Positions 17,248-27,360 are shown, numbered from the stretch's first letter. The stretch is DNA of 64,000 bases from Sulfitobacter sp. BSw21498 (GCF_006064855.1 NZ_CP040753.1:1426001-1490000); one strand, 5' to 3'. Program-made: numbers and translations. The notes: generated by a model from the letters alone, not told the origin.

Positions 17248-18714
17248 TCAAGCAGTGCGTGTCGGGCTGCGCATGGTGACCAGTTCTTCGGACATGGTCG
17301 GGTGCACGGCGCAGGTCGCGTCAAACTGCTCTTTCGTGAGCCCTGCCTTGACGGCAATGCCCACCAGCTGGATCAGCTCGCCTGCGTTTGGTGCGACGAT
17401 GTGGCACCCCAGTACAACGCGTGTTTCCTTGCTCACAACGAGCTTCATCATCACACGTTTGTTCTTGTTCGCAAAGGCCGTTTGCATCGGCCGGAACGAT
17501 GCCGAGTAAATCTCGACCGGTTCTTGCTCTGCTGCTTGCTCTTCGGTCATGCCGACAGTGCCGAATTCAGGCTGGGTAAACACGGCCGACGGGATCAGAT
17601 CGTGATCCACCGGCGTCGGGTTCCCGCCAAAGACGGTCTGCACAAAGGCCATCCCTTCGCGGATTGCGACAGGTGTCAGGTTCACGCGGTCGGTGACGTC
17701 GCCAATGGCATAGATCGACGGCACGCCTGACTGGCTGTATTCATCGACTTCGATCTCTTGGCGGCGGCCCAGCGAAATGCCGACCTCTTCCAGCCCCATA
17801 TCCCCTGTGTTCGGCGCGCGCCCTGTGGCGAACAGCACCATGTCGAACACTTTCTCGGACCCGTTGGATGCCTTGACCCAAATCGGCCCCTGCGTGCCTT
17901 GGGGTGCGGCGCTGCTGTTCAACTCGTTCGACTGCTCAGCTGTGGCACCCATCGCCGCATCAGAGTTGCTGGGCATGGTGCCGGCTTCGTGTTGGGATTC
18001 TAACGCCATTTCGACGATATTGGTGCCGCAATGGATATCGATACCCGCCTCTGTCATGGATTCCGCGATCAGCCCGCGGGCTTCGTCGTCAAAGCCCCGC
18101 AGGATCTGTGCTGCACGGTTGTACATCGTCACTTCGACGCCCAACCCGTTCAGAATACAGGCAAATTCGCACCCGATATAGCCGCCGCCGATGATCAGGA
18201 TCGACTTGGGCAGGCTTTCAAGATGGAAGATATCATCCGACACGATGCCGAGCTGTGCGTTGGGCACGTCAGGACGGACGGGGCGGCCACCGGTGGCCAC
18301 CAAGATATGCTTGGCAGTGCGGGTTTCGCCGTTCGCCAGCTGCACCGTATGCGCGTCCTTGATCGTGGCGCGTTGGTCAAAGGTATCAACGTCGGAATTG
18401 GCCAGCAGCTTGCGATAGACGCCTTCAAGCCGGTCCAGCTCGTTGTTCAGACGGCCTTTGAACGCGTGCCAGTCGAACGTACCAGGCTTGATGTCCCAGC
18501 CAAAGCACTGTGCTTCGTCCACCAGTTCGGCATAGCCCGACGCGAACACCATCAGCTTTTTCGGCACACAGCCCCGGATTACGCAAGTCCCGCCATACCG
18601 GTCCTCTTCGGCGAGGGCGACCTTGGCCCCGTATTCACCCGCAGCAACACGCGCGGCGCGTACCCCGCCGGAACCGCCACCAATGACAAAAAGGTCGTAA
18701 TCAAAATCGCTCAT
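17248..18714 (-). CDS. gor: Glutathione-disulfide reductase (with internal insertion)
   Basis: Cytoplasmic flavoprotein disulfide reductase of 488 residues; NADPH-dependent regeneration of glutathione. The FAD fold is at residues 7-22, the redox pair is Cys44/Cys49 (GGTCVIRGCVPKK), the NADPH fold is around IIGGGYIGCEFA (residues 174-185), and the C-terminal catalytic His lies in AVHPTMSEE. Family members are usually 450-460 residues; here a polar, low-complexity stretch of about 35 residues (about 240-275, rich in Ser, Asn, Ala, Gln) is inserted in the NADPH domain. It lies 21 bp downstream of rpiA and is probably co-transcribed with it. Confidence 0.93.
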   Translation of the reverse strand: MSDFDYDLFVIGGGSGGVRAARVAAGEYGAKVALAEEDRYGGTCVIRGCVPKKLMVFASGYAELVDEAQCFGWDIKPGTFDWHAFKGRLNNELDRLEGVYRKLLANSDVDTFDQRATIKDAHTVQLANGETRTAKHILVATGGRPVRPDVPNAQLGIVSDDIFHLESLPKSILIIGGGYIGCEFACILNGLGVEVTMYNRAAQILRGFDDEARGLIAESMTEAGIDIHCGTNIVEMALESQHEAGTMPSNSDAAMGATAEQSNELNSSAAPQGTQGPIWVKASNGSEKVFDMVLFATGRAPNTGDMGLEEVGISLGRRQEIEVDEYSQSGVPSIYAIGDVTDRVNLTPVAIREGMAFVQTVFGGNPTPVDHDLIPSAVFTQPEFGTVGMTEEQAAEQEPVEIYSASFRPMQTAFANKNKRVMMKLVVSKETRVVLGCHIVAPNAGELIQLVGIAVKAGLTKEQFDATCAVHPTMSEELVTMRSPTRTA

Positions 18715-18735
18715 CTGGGCCGGGGCCTTTCTTTG

Positions 18736-19524
18736 TTAATCGCTCAGGTCGGAAAACAGATTATCTGTCTCGACGAACTCCATCTTAGCGCGATCAACAG
18801 TACCTTCGTTGATGTCGCGCACTTCGACGCGGCCATCGCCATAGCCGATCACCACAGCATCACAGATATCAATGAACAGCCCGTTTTCAACTACACCCGG
18901 CATCTGGTTCATCACCAAAGCCATCTGGCGGGCGTTGCCGATCCGCTTGAGGTGCAGGTCAAGGATGTAGTTTCCCTCATCCGTTATAAAGGGGATCTCG
19001 CCGTTCATCCGAAGCGTCGAATTGCGCCCCAGCACATCCATAGACACCAAAGTCTCTTCGACAAGCGCCTGTGTGGTCTGCCAGCCAAAGGGAATAACCT
19101 CTACCGGAAGGGGAAATGCACCCAGCGTTTCGACCTCTTTGCCGATGTCGGCAATCACGACCATTTGATCTGACGCGGTCGCCACGATCTTTTCTTGCAA
19201 CAACGCACCGCCGCCGCCCTTGATCAGGTTCAGCTCGCCGTCGAATTCATCCGCGCCGTCGATGGTCAGGTCCAGCCACTTGGCTTCATCGAGGCTGATC
19301 ACCTCGATCCCCACTTCGCGCGCCAGCTGTGCTGTGCGGGTGGAGGTGGGCACGCCCTTGATCCGCAACCCGTCGTCGCGCACCATTTCGCCCAAGCAGC
19401 GCACCAGCCACGCAGCGGTGGAGCCGGTGCCCAATCCGACGCGCATGCCGTCTTCTACAAATTGCGCAGCGCGTTTGGCGGCGACAAATTTGGCCTTATC
19501 GATGGGTGACAATTCTCCGGTCAT
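18736..19524 (-). CDS. rpiA: Ribose-5-phosphate isomerase A
   Basis: Cytosolic enzyme of 262 residues interconverting ribose-5-phosphate and ribulose-5-phosphate in the pentose phosphate pathway. Family motifs are clear: GLGTGSTAAWLVRCLGE (phosphate-binding loop), DGADEFD (active site) and IKGGGGALLQEKIVA. An approximately 40-residue C-terminal extension, ending FVETDNLFSDLSD, is longer than in E. coli RpiA. It heads a two-gene unit with gor; NADPH from the pentose pathway is the reductant for Gor. Confidence 0.95.
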   Translation of the reverse strand: MTGELSPIDKAKFVAAKRAAQFVEDGMRVGLGTGSTAAWLVRCLGEMVRDDGLRIKGVPTSTRTAQLAREVGIEVISLDEAKWLDLTIDGADEFDGELNLIKGGGGALLQEKIVATASDQMVVIADIGKEVETLGAFPLPVEVIPFGWQTTQALVEETLVSMDVLGRNSTLRMNGEIPFITDEGNYILDLHLKRIGNARQMALVMNQMPGVVENGLFIDICDAVVIGYGDGRVEVRDINEGTVDRAKMEFVETDNLFSDLSD

Positions 19525-19776
19525 GGCAGCGACTCCTCGTTAATCGATGCCCTTATAGACGCAGCCGTCCGCACGCGCGACCCTCAAAACCGCGATATTG
19601 GTGGCTCTTGTGGCCCTCGTGCCCGCCAAGGTGACCCGCGCAGGGGTTTTATGCAGCGATTATCACGATAGAGTACCGCAAACCGCGCAGATCGGTCGTT
19701 TTCAATCGCCCGCCCCAGATGCAATGAGATACCACCACCCTATGACCGATCACAGCCTGCAAGGACGTGCCACCTG

Positions 19777-21150
19777 ATGTTTCTCTCTGTCTTCGATATG
19801 TTCAAAGTGGGCATCGGCCCGTCCTCGTCCCATACAATGGGGCCCATGGTGGCGGCAGCGCGTTTTTTGGACTTGATGCGCGCCTCGCCGTTCAAATTCT
19901 CGGGCCTGCGCGCGTCGTTGCATGGCAGCCTCGCCTTTACCGGCGTCGGCCACGCCACTGACCGCGCCACGATACTCGGCCTCGCCGGGTTCACGCCGCA
20001 AGACTATGACAATGACCGCGCCGAAGAGGTGCTGGCCGAGATACACGAGACGCAACAGATCACCCTGCCCGGTCTTGGCACGCTGAAATTCGCGCCCAAG
20101 GCCGATATGATCTTTGACTATGACACCAAGCTGGATGGCCATGCCAACGGGATGATGCTGATGGCCACCGACGCCCAAGGCGACGTCAGCCTACGCGAGA
20201 CGTATTATTCCATCGGCGGCGGCTTTGTGATGACCGAAAGCGAGCTCGCCGGGGGCAAGGACACGGACGAAGGCGCGCCTGTCCCCTTCCCGTTCAAATC
20301 CGCGGCCGAGATGCTGCAAATGTCGGCAGCATCCGGCAAGAGCATCGCGCAGATGAAACGCGCAAACGAAGAATCCCGCGGCGGGGCAGAACACCTGCGC
20401 GACGGCACGAAACGTCTGTGGCAGGTGATGAACGATTGCATCAACCGTGGGCTCGAAACCGACGGCATCCTGCCCGGTGGGTTAAACGTCAAACGACGCG
20501 CCAAGGCGATCCATGACGCCCTGCTGCAAGAACGCGGCCAGAACCAGCGCGCGCCCCACACAATCAACGACTGGATGAGCGTCTACGCCATGGCCGTGAA
20601 CGAGGAAAACGCTGCCGGTGGGCAAGTTGTCACCGCTCCGACGAACGGGGCCGCTGGCGTTATGCCTGCGACCTTACGCTATTATCTGGACCACGTACCC
20701 GGTGCCTCCGAAGCGCATATCGAGGACTTCTTGCTGACCGCCGCGGCGATTGGCGGGCTGGTCAAGTTCAACGCATCGATCTCGGGGGCCGAAGCAGGCT
20801 GTCAGGCCGAAGTCGGATCCGCCGCGGCGATGTCTGCCGCGGGACTTTGTGCCGTGATGGGCGGGACGCCCGCGCAAATCGAAAACGCCGCTGAAATCGC
20901 GCTGGAACATCATCTGGGCATGACCTGCGACCCCGTGCGCGGTCTGGTGCAGGTGCCGTGCATCGAACGCAACGGGCTTGGCGCGATTAAGGCAGTGTCG
21001 GCGGCCTCGCTGGCGCTGCGCGGCGATGGCACCCATCTGGTACCGCTGGATGCCTGCATCGAAACCATGCGCCAGACCGGTGCGGATATGTCCGAGAAAT
21101 ATAAGGAAACCTCGCTTGGCGGGCTGGCGGTGAACGTTCCCAACTGCTGA
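19777..21150 (+). CDS. sdaA: L-serine ammonia-lyase (iron-sulfur type)
   Basis: Single-chain [4Fe-4S] L-serine dehydratase, 457 residues, converting L-serine to pyruvate and ammonia. The N-terminal beta domain has the signature [20 protein letters not shown]. The catalytic alpha domain carries conserved cysteines in [26 protein letters not shown] and, at the extreme C-terminus, NVPNC, consistent with the cluster ligands and the inserted C-terminal Cys tail of this family. A Shine-Dalgarno-like AAGGA precedes the ATG. It stands alone between divergent rpiA and the downstream nitroreductase. Confidence 0.94.
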   Translation: MFLSVFDMFKVGIGPSSSHTMGPMVAAARFLDLMRASPFKFSGLRASLHGSLAFTGVGHATDRATILGLAGFTPQDYDNDRAEEVLAEIHETQQITLPGLGTLKFAPKADMIFDYDTKLDGHANGMMLMATDAQGDVSLRETYYSIGGGFVMTESELAGGKDTDEGAPVPFPFKSAAEMLQMSAASGKSIAQMKRANEESRGGAEHLRDGTKRLWQVMNDCINRGLETDGILPGGLNVKRRAKAIHDALLQERGQNQRAPHTINDWMSVYAMAVNEENAAGGQVVTAPTNGAAGVMPATLRYYLDHVPGASEAHIEDFLLTAAAIGGLVKFNASISGAEAGCQAEVGSAAAMSAAGLCAVMGGTPAQIENAAEIALEHHLGMTCDPVRGLVQVPCIERNGLGAIKAVSAASLALRGDGTHLVPLDACIETMRQTGADMSEKYKETSLGGLAVNVPNC

Positions 21151-21244
21151 TCTTACGCAGCGGCACGCAGCCCTGCCCGCGCTTGACCCCACCGAGGAAC
21201 TACAACAGTCTGACAGCCGTCAGGAAATTTGCGGGAGGGGCATC

Positions 21245-21925
21245 ATGGAACTGAAACAGGCAATGCAGGAAAGACGCAGCATCAGGGGTTTCAAGAAAGA
21301 ACCCGTGTCGCGCGAACTGCTTGAAGAAGTCGTCGCACTGGCCAACCGTGCGCCATCGTCGATGAACACGCAGCCGTGGTATCTGCACGTCCTGACGGGT
21401 GACCCGCTGGAAAAAGTCCGCGAGGGAAACTCCACGCGCATGTTGGAAGGCGTGCCGCCCGTGCGTGAAATCAGCGACCACGGGGCTTATGCGGGGGTGC
21501 ACCGGGACCGTCAGGTGGGCATCGCGAAACAGCTTTTTGCCGCTATGGGGATTGAACGCGAAGACAAGGAACGCCGTCAGGATTGGGTCATGCGCGGTTT
21601 CCGCCAGTTTGATGCGCCCGTGTCCATCGTGGTGTGCTTTGACAAGTCACTGAATGACAATGGCACTATCGCGCATTTTGATCTGGGCGCGGTGACCTAT
21701 GGCCTTGTCCTTGCCGCATGGAGCAAGGGACTGGGCTGCGTCATTAACGGTCAGGGTATCATGCAATCGCCCGTGGTCCGCGAACACGCGCAAATCCCCG
21801 ACGATCAGGTGATCATGACCTGTGTCGCTATGGGCTGGCCCGACGAGGATTTTTCGGCCAATGCCGTCGTCTCTACCCGCCGTCCCGTCGAAGAGGTGAC
21901 CCGCTTCGTCGGCTTCGACGACTGA
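21245..21925 (+). CDS. Nitroreductase-family FMN oxidoreductase
   Basis: Cytosolic flavoprotein of 226 residues. The N-terminus (MQERRSIRGFKKEPVSRELLEEVVALANRAPSSMNTQPWY) is the standard FMN-binding nitroreductase signature with RRSIR and a PSSxNxQPW loop. The C-terminal region GLGCVINGQG and GWPDEDFSANAV completes the fold. The electron acceptor cannot be deduced. A strong RBS (GGGAGGGG) precedes the ATG. Confidence 0.9.
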   Translation: MELKQAMQERRSIRGFKKEPVSRELLEEVVALANRAPSSMNTQPWYLHVLTGDPLEKVREGNSTRMLEGVPPVREISDHGAYAGVHRDRQVGIAKQLFAAMGIEREDKERRQDWVMRGFRQFDAPVSIVVCFDKSLNDNGTIAHFDLGAVTYGLVLAAWSKGLGCVINGQGIMQSPVVREHAQIPDDQVIMTCVAMGWPDEDFSANAVVSTRRPVEEVTRFVGFDD

Positions 21926-22066
21926 TAAAATCTGACTGTGTCGCACGGGGGAAGGCATCGCTGCCCGCCCTGTGCGACCATGCACACTTATGGTTCGCAT
22001 AGCGACTATTGCCGCATGAACGCACGCCCCTTATCTAAGTTCCAGACCAGGATAAGGAGAGCCCCT

Positions 22067-22978
22067 ATGTCGATCCGCCCTACCCTAGAGACTCGCGCGG
22101 CCCAGCAAACGATGGAAGGCGCAGGCGTGAAGCTACACCGTGCTTTCGGGTTTCAGGACCCGTCCGAGCTGGACCCCTTCCTGCTGTTCGACGATTTCCG
22201 CAACGAACGTCCGCAGGATTTCGAAAAAGGGTTCCCGTGGCACCCGCACCGCGGGATCGAAACAATCACCTATGTGCTGGAAGGCACGGTCGAACACGGG
22301 GATTCCCTGGGCAACGTCGGCACGCTTGGTGCTGGTGATGTGCAGTGGATGACGGCGGGCTCTGGCATCCTGCATCAAGAGATGCCCAACGGAAACGCCA
22401 AGGGACAAATGCACGGGTTTCAGCTTTGGGGTAATCTGCCATCTGCGCAAAAGATGACTGCGCCGCGCTATCAGGATGTCACGGCCAAGGATATCCCCGT
22501 GGTCACCGATGACGATGGCACGACAGTACGCGTGATCACAGGCGAATTCTGGGGCAAAAAAGGCCCCGTGGACGGCATCGCGGCCGATCCGCAATATCTT
22601 GATATCACGGTCCCAGCCGGTGTGCGCAAAACCTTTCGCATCGACACCTACCGCCGCGCTTTTGCCTATGTTTTTCAGGGGTCAGCCGCCTTTGCCGATG
22701 CCTCTGCCCCGTCAGGTGTCTTGCTAGAGAAAGAGGTCGGCGGCGAAGAGGTGAACATCCGCGATCTCAGCGGCGACCGCACACTGATCCGTTTTGGCAC
22801 GGGTGACGAGGTAACGATGCAGGCAGGACCAGAAGGCGTACGCTTTTTGCTGATCTCGGGTGCACCGATTGACGAACCCGTCGCGTGGCACGGTCCGATC
22901 GTGATGAACACGCAAGAGGAGCTGCGTCAGGCGATGCGCGATCTGAACAACGGGACGTTCATCAAACCCGCACACTAA
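22067..22978 (+). CDS. Pirin-family protein
   Basis: Bicupin of 303 residues. The metal-binding motif of the N-terminal cupin is intact: WHPHRGIETITYVLEGTVEHGDSLGN (split here as WHPHRGIETIT and EGTVEHGDS) with the expected His residues, and a later Glu in ILHQEMP. Bacterial pirins include quercetinases and regulators of metabolic enzymes; no function is assigned here. I chose the ATG at 22067 because of AAGGAGA eight bases upstream and the family-like MSIRPTLETR start; the frame is open further upstream but without support. Confidence 0.9.
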   Translation: MSIRPTLETRAAQQTMEGAGVKLHRAFGFQDPSELDPFLLFDDFRNERPQDFEKGFPWHPHRGIETITYVLEGTVEHGDSLGNVGTLGAGDVQWMTAGSGILHQEMPNGNAKGQMHGFQLWGNLPSAQKMTAPRYQDVTAKDIPVVTDDDGTTVRVITGEFWGKKGPVDGIAADPQYLDITVPAGVRKTFRIDTYRRAFAYVFQGSAAFADASAPSGVLLEKEVGGEEVNIRDLSGDRTLIRFGTGDEVTMQAGPEGVRFLLISGAPIDEPVAWHGPIVMNTQEELRQAMRDLNNGTFIKPAH

Positions 22979-22991
22979 ATACCAAATCAAA

Positions 22992-23019
22992 GGGGTATGG
23001 GCCGGCTCGGCCCTACCCC
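22992..23019. terminator. Bidirectional hairpin between pirin and TetR genes
   Basis: GGGGTA-T-GGGCCG pairs with CGGCCC-TACCCC across a 3-base loop, with one bulged base. It lies 14 bp after the pirin stop and contains the stop codon of the convergent TetR gene. There is no clear U-tract on either strand, so termination is inferred. Confidence 0.45.
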
Positions 23020-23600
23020 GCCATGACGGATTTGCGCACCATACCCCAATATTGCGCTATCACCTCGTCCAGCGACAACCGCCCGCCCGCGCGATACCAC
23101 GTGTTTACCCCCGTCAGCATCGCAATCACCGCCAACGTGGCAATCTTGGTATCTGCGATGGCGAAATCTCCGGCGGCGGCCCCATCGCGCAATATCGTCT
23201 CAAGCCGGTCCTCATACTGACGGCGCAGGGCTTCGACAGTGGCAAAATTCTCGGGCGTCAGGTTGCGCAGTTCCATATAGGAAATGAACACCTCGTCCGG
23301 GCGATCCGCGTGGAACCGGATGTGGAAATCAACGAAATGCCGCAGGCGTTCAAGCGCGGTCGGGGCAGCGTCACTGGTGCAGGCTTCAAGCAGATCGTTC
23401 ATGTGATCCTGAAGCAGAGTGAAGAGCAGCGTTTGCTTGTCCGGCGTATAGTTATAGAGCGCCCCTGCCTGTACCCCCACCTCTGTCGCGAGCGCGCGCA
23501 TGGACACGGCGGCAAAGCCGTGCCGCGCAAACAGCCGCAGCGCAGCCGCGCGGATTTTTGGCCGAGTGATGTCAGAATGTGATCCGGTTGTACGCCCCAT
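23013..23600 (-). CDS. TetR-family transcriptional regulator
   Basis: Regulator of 195 residues if started at the ATG at 23600 (MGRTTGSHSDITRPKIR), which places the HTH (AALRLFARHGFAAVSMRALATEVGVQAGALYNYTPDKQTLL) near the N-terminus as usual. An in-frame ATG at 23624 and a further upstream extension are possible. The C-terminal domain (about residues 75-190) resembles the TetR_C_33-like domain of fatty-acid-related regulators, but that is only an impression. It is divergent from a small lipoprotein gene. Confidence 0.85.
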   Translation of the reverse strand: MGRTTGSHSDITRPKIRAAALRLFARHGFAAVSMRALATEVGVQAGALYNYTPDKQTLLFTLLQDHMNDLLEACTSDAAPTALERLRHFVDFHIRFHADRPDEVFISYMELRNLTPENFATVEALRRQYEDRLETILRDGAAAGDFAIADTKIATLAVIAMLTGVNTWYRAGGRLSLDEVIAQYWGMVRKSVMAG

Positions 23601-23679
23601 GGGGCAAAGGTTAATTGAACACATGTACAAAGGCAAACCCCTGCTTGCGCGATTTCTGTCGCTGGTGCATGACTGAGAA

Positions 23680-23976
23680 ATGAAGAACCGTATCCTCCTA
23701 TCATTCTGCCTTGCCGCGCTGGTCCTGCCGGCGGCGTGCACCCAATTTCCCGCGCTCGACAGCCGTGCCACGCCCGAGCTGCTTGCCGCGGATTACCCCG
23801 CGCTGGTGCCAATTGATCCGCTGCTGGCCAAGGCAGACGCCGGAGAGGTCAACATCCCGCAGATCGAAAACGGCCTGACGGCACGGGTCGAACGGTTACA
23901 GGCGCGTGCTGCACGGTTGCGTGGATCGGTCCTGTCGGGGTCTGAAAAGCAGCGTTTGTCCCAAGGTTTGCGGTAA
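23680..23976 (+). CDS. Small predicted lipoprotein
   Basis: A 98-residue protein with a lipoprotein signal peptide: basic MKNR, hydrophobic stretch, then lipobox LPAAC with the lipidated Cys at residue 20. The mature part is about 78 residues with a helical, arginine-rich segment (ARVERLQARAARLRGSVLSG). No functional domain is recognised. Similar short lipoproteins occur next to hom in Rhodobacterales, but I cannot name a role. It ends 106 bp before hom. Confidence 0.75.
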   Translation: MKNRILLSFCLAALVLPAACTQFPALDSRATPELLAADYPALVPIDPLLAKADAGEVNIPQIENGLTARVERLQARAARLRGSVLSGSEKQRLSQGLR

Positions 23977-24082
23977 AGCAGATGCAATGTCGCGTTGCGT
24001 GCGCGGCGGGAAAAGGATACATCGCGGCGAACCCCGTTAAACGCCGCAGCCCGCTGCCGCGCACCACCAAAAGGATTGCACC

Positions 24083-25369
24083 ATGTCACAACCGCTTCGT
24101 CTTGGGATTGCCGGATTGGGCACCGTTGGGGTTGGCGTGGTGCGGATCATCCGCAAGCAGGCCGCACTGATCGAAGCGCGCACAGGCCGCCCTATCACCA
24201 TCACCGCCGTCTCTGCACGCAGCCGCGACAAAGATCGTGGTGTGTCCCTGTCCGGCTACGCTTGGGAGGACGATCCAATCGCGCTGGCGAAACGCGACGA
24301 CGTCGATGTGTTTGTCGAACTGATGGGCGGCGACGAAGGTCCCGCCAAGGATGCCACCGAGGCCGCACTGGCCTCGGGTAAGGATGTGGTCACCGCGAAC
24401 AAGGCATTGCTGGCCATCCACGGTCAGGCGCTGGCCGAACAAGCCGAAGCTGCCGGCTGCCTGATCCGCTATGAGGCCGCCGTCGCAGGGGGCATCCCGG
24501 TGATCAAGGCGTTGACGGAAAGCCTTGCCGGGAACGAGATCACCCGCGTCATGGGCGTGATGAACGGCACCTGCAACTACATCCTGACCCGCATGGAAGA
24601 GACCGGCAACGGCTACAACTCGCTGTTCGAAGAGGCCGAGGCGCTTGGCTACCTTGAGGCGGACCCGAACCTTGATGTTGGCGGCATTGACGCCGCGCAT
24701 AAGCTGGCGATCCTGTCGTCTATCGCCTTTGGCACACAGGTGGATTTCGACGGGATCGAAATCGAAGGCATCCAGCGCGTCAGCATCGACGACATTCTGG
24801 CCGCCGCCAACATGGGCTACAAGATCAAGCTTCTAGGTGTCGCACAAATGACCGGCCGCGGGCTGGAACAACGCATGCAGCCCTGCCTTGTGCCTGACAG
24901 CTCTCCGCTGGGGCAACTGGCGGGCGGAACCAATATGATCGTGCTGGAAGGCGACGCAATTGGGCAGATCGTCCTACGCGGCCCCGGTGCGGGCGAAGGC
25001 CCCACGGCCAGTGCTGTTTTGTCAGATATCTGCGATATCGCGCGCGGCTGGCATGGACCGGTCTTTGGCCAGAAGGCGACGACGCTCGCCTCGGCCACCG
25101 CAGCGCTGTCGCAACGCCCTGCCGCGTTCTATCTGCGCATGGGGCTGCTGGACAAACCCGGCGCATTGGCCAAAGTTGCCACCGTTCTGGGCGAGGCCGG
25201 CATCAGCATCGACCGCATGCGCCAGACCGAACACCGCAGCGATCAGGCCCCTGTGCTGATCGTTACGCATAAATGCAGCCGTACCGCGCTGGACGAGGCG
25301 CTGGACGCGATGGCGCATACCGGTGTACTGGCAAGCGACCCTGTGGCGCTGCGTATCGAGGATCTTTGA
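24083..25369 (+). CDS. hom: Homoserine dehydrogenase
   Basis: Cytosolic enzyme of 428 residues reducing aspartate semialdehyde to homoserine on the threonine/methionine branch. The N-terminal NAD(P) fold (LGIAGLGTVGVGVVRII), the catalytic domain (VTANKALLA, GIPVIKALTESLAGNEI, GVMNGTCNYILTRM) and a C-terminal ACT domain (about residues 350-428, YLRMGLLDKPGALAKVATVLGEAGIS) are all present; the ACT domain implies feedback control by threonine. AAAGGA precedes the ATG. recJ follows after 101 bp. Confidence 0.95.
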   Translation: MSQPLRLGIAGLGTVGVGVVRIIRKQAALIEARTGRPITITAVSARSRDKDRGVSLSGYAWEDDPIALAKRDDVDVFVELMGGDEGPAKDATEAALASGKDVVTANKALLAIHGQALAEQAEAAGCLIRYEAAVAGGIPVIKALTESLAGNEITRVMGVMNGTCNYILTRMEETGNGYNSLFEEAEALGYLEADPNLDVGGIDAAHKLAILSSIAFGTQVDFDGIEIEGIQRVSIDDILAAANMGYKIKLLGVAQMTGRGLEQRMQPCLVPDSSPLGQLAGGTNMIVLEGDAIGQIVLRGPGAGEGPTASAVLSDICDIARGWHGPVFGQKATTLASATAALSQRPAAFYLRMGLLDKPGALAKVATVLGEAGISIDRMRQTEHRSDQAPVLIVTHKCSRTALDEALDAMAHTGVLASDPVALRIEDL

Positions 25370-25470
25370 TCCCGAAGCAGGCGAGGTTTGGGCCCCGATC
25401 TGCGGAGTATGCGCAGGACAGGCCGGATGCCTTCGGCGAGGATTTTTGACCATTTGGAAGTGAGGGATGC

Positions 25471-27210
25471 ATGAGCTTTCTAGGTGTTGATGCGTCTTTG
25501 ACGGGGCGTCGCTGGGTCGGCCCCGGTGTCGAGGTGGAACGCGCGACGGAAGTTCTGGTGCAGCAGACCAGCCTGCCGCTGGCCCTATGTCAGGTATTAG
25601 CGCGGCGCGGCGTGGCGGCGGAAGAGGCCGAGGCCTTCCTTGCCCCCTCCTTGCGCGACCTGCTGCCCGACCCACGATCCCTGCGCGATATGGAAAAGGC
25701 CGCGACCCGTTTTCTGGCTGCGGTTAAAGCCCGCCAGCGGATTGCGGTCTTTGCGGATTATGATGTGGACGGCGGTAGCTCTGCCGCGCTGCTGCTGGTC
25801 TGGCTGCGCGACATGGGCTGCGCCGCGACGCTGTATGTGCCCGACCGGATCGACGAAGGCTACGGCCCCAATGACGCGGCGATGGCCGAGCTAGCGGCTG
25901 CGCATGATCTGATTGTCTGCGTCGATTGCGGTACCCTATCTCATGGGCCCGTGGCCGCTGCCGTCGGGGCGGATGTGGTTATTCTGGACCACCACCTTGG
26001 CGCAGAAACCCTGCCCGACGCTTTGGCCGTGGTGAACCCGAACCGACAGGATGAAGACGGCGCGCTGGCACATTTATGTGCGGCGGCGGTCGTATTCTTG
26101 ATGCTGGTCGAGGCTGGGCGGCAGCTGCGAGAGGCGGGTGCACGAGGGCCCGACCTGATGGGTTTGCTGGATCTGGTGGGGCTGGCCACGGTGGCGGATG
26201 TGGCCCCGTTGATCGGCGTCAACCGTGCCTTTGTACGACAGGGACTGCGCGTCATGGCGCGGCGCGACCGGGTCGGTCTTGCGGCCCTCGCCGATGTGGC
26301 ACGCATGGATACGGCCCCCGCGGCCTATCACCTTGGGTTCTTGCTCGGCCCCCGAATCAACGCAGGCGGACGCATTGGTCAGGCCGATCTCGGGGCGCGA
26401 TTGCTGGCCTGCGATGACCCGCACGAGGCACAATCCCTTGCTGAAAAGCTCGACCTGTTGAACACCGAGCGGCGCGATGTAGAGACCGCCGTACGTGCCG
26501 CTGCGCTCGATCAAGCAGAAACACGCGGGTATGACGCGCCGCTGGTTTGGGCGTCGGGCGCTGGCTGGCACCCCGGCGTGGTGGGCATTGTTGCGTCTCG
26601 TCTGAAAGAGGCGTCAAACCGTCCGTCGGTTGTGATCGGGTTCGAGGATGGCATCGGGAAAGGATCCGGGCGCTCTGTCTCGGGGATCGACCTGGGTGCC
26701 CCGATCCAGCGGCTGGCAGCCGAGGGCCTGTTGATCAAGGGTGGCGGACACAAAATGGCCGCAGGCCTGACCGTGGCCGAGGACAAACTCGAGGAAGCGA
26801 TGGCGCGGCTGTCGGAACTGCTTGCCAAACAGGGCGCGCATCTGGCGGGCGCTGCAGACCTGAAGCTTGACGGCATGCTGATGCCAGCCGCTGCCACTGT
26901 TGAACTGGCGCAGCAGGTGGAACAGGCCGGTCCCTTTGGTGCCGGTGCCCCTGCCCCGCGATATGTGTTTGCCGATATGCAAATCCGCTTTGCGAAACGG
27001 GTGGGTGAAAGCCATCTCAAGATCAGCTTTGGCGACGGCAACAATACAAAAATGGACGCGATCGCCTTTGGCGCGTTTGACGGGCCGCTTGGTCCGGCAC
27101 TGGAAAACCACGGCGGCGCGCGGTTCCATCTGGCGGGGCGTCTGGATATCAACACATGGCGGGGGCGACAGTCGGTGCAGCTGCGTCTGGAAGACGCGGC
27201 CCCGGCATAA
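25471..27210 (+). CDS. recJ: Single-stranded-DNA-specific exonuclease RecJ
   Basis: Cytosolic 5'-3' ssDNA exonuclease of 579 residues used in recombination and mismatch repair. DHH phosphoesterase motifs are clear: FADYDVDGGSSAALL (motif I), CVDCGT (motif II) and VILDHHLG (motif III), then the DHHA1 domain with GGGHKMAAGLTV, and a C-terminal OB-like part. Length is normal. A GAGGGA RBS precedes the ATG. Confidence 0.95.
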   Translation: MSFLGVDASLTGRRWVGPGVEVERATEVLVQQTSLPLALCQVLARRGVAAEEAEAFLAPSLRDLLPDPRSLRDMEKAATRFLAAVKARQRIAVFADYDVDGGSSAALLLVWLRDMGCAATLYVPDRIDEGYGPNDAAMAELAAAHDLIVCVDCGTLSHGPVAAAVGADVVILDHHLGAETLPDALAVVNPNRQDEDGALAHLCAAAVVFLMLVEAGRQLREAGARGPDLMGLLDLVGLATVADVAPLIGVNRAFVRQGLRVMARRDRVGLAALADVARMDTAPAAYHLGFLLGPRINAGGRIGQADLGARLLACDDPHEAQSLAEKLDLLNTERRDVETAVRAAALDQAETRGYDAPLVWASGAGWHPGVVGIVASRLKEASNRPSVVIGFEDGIGKGSGRSVSGIDLGAPIQRLAAEGLLIKGGGHKMAAGLTVAEDKLEEAMARLSELLAKQGAHLAGAADLKLDGMLMPAAATVELAQQVEQAGPFGAGAPAPRYVFADMQIRFAKRVGESHLKISFGDGNNTKMDAIAFGAFDGPLGPALENHGGARFHLAGRLDINTWRGRQSVQLRLEDAAPA

Positions 27211-27285
27211 AAATTTTTCACTTTCTTTCGATTTCTGCTTGCGTGCCTGCGCCGCTTTCCTTAGAGAAACGCTCACAAGCTAAGT

Positions 27286-27360
27286 GGCCCGTTCGTCTAT
27301 CGGTTAGGACGTCAGGTTTTCAACCTGAAAAGAGGGGTTCGACTCCCCTACGGGCTGCCA
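27286..27360 (+). tRNA. tRNA-Glu (anticodon TTC), copy 1
   Basis: 75 nt with encoded CCA. The acceptor stem GGCCCGT/ACGGGCT, the anticodon arm TCAGG-TTTTCAA-CCTGA with anticodon TTC, and the T arm AGGGG-TTCGACT-CCCCT fold cleanly. It lies 75 bp after recJ and is identical to copy 2. Confidence 0.97.

Noticed and set aside
18031..19173. A 380-codon plus-strand frame across gor and rpiA
   Set aside because: It runs antisense through both confident genes and shows no domain.
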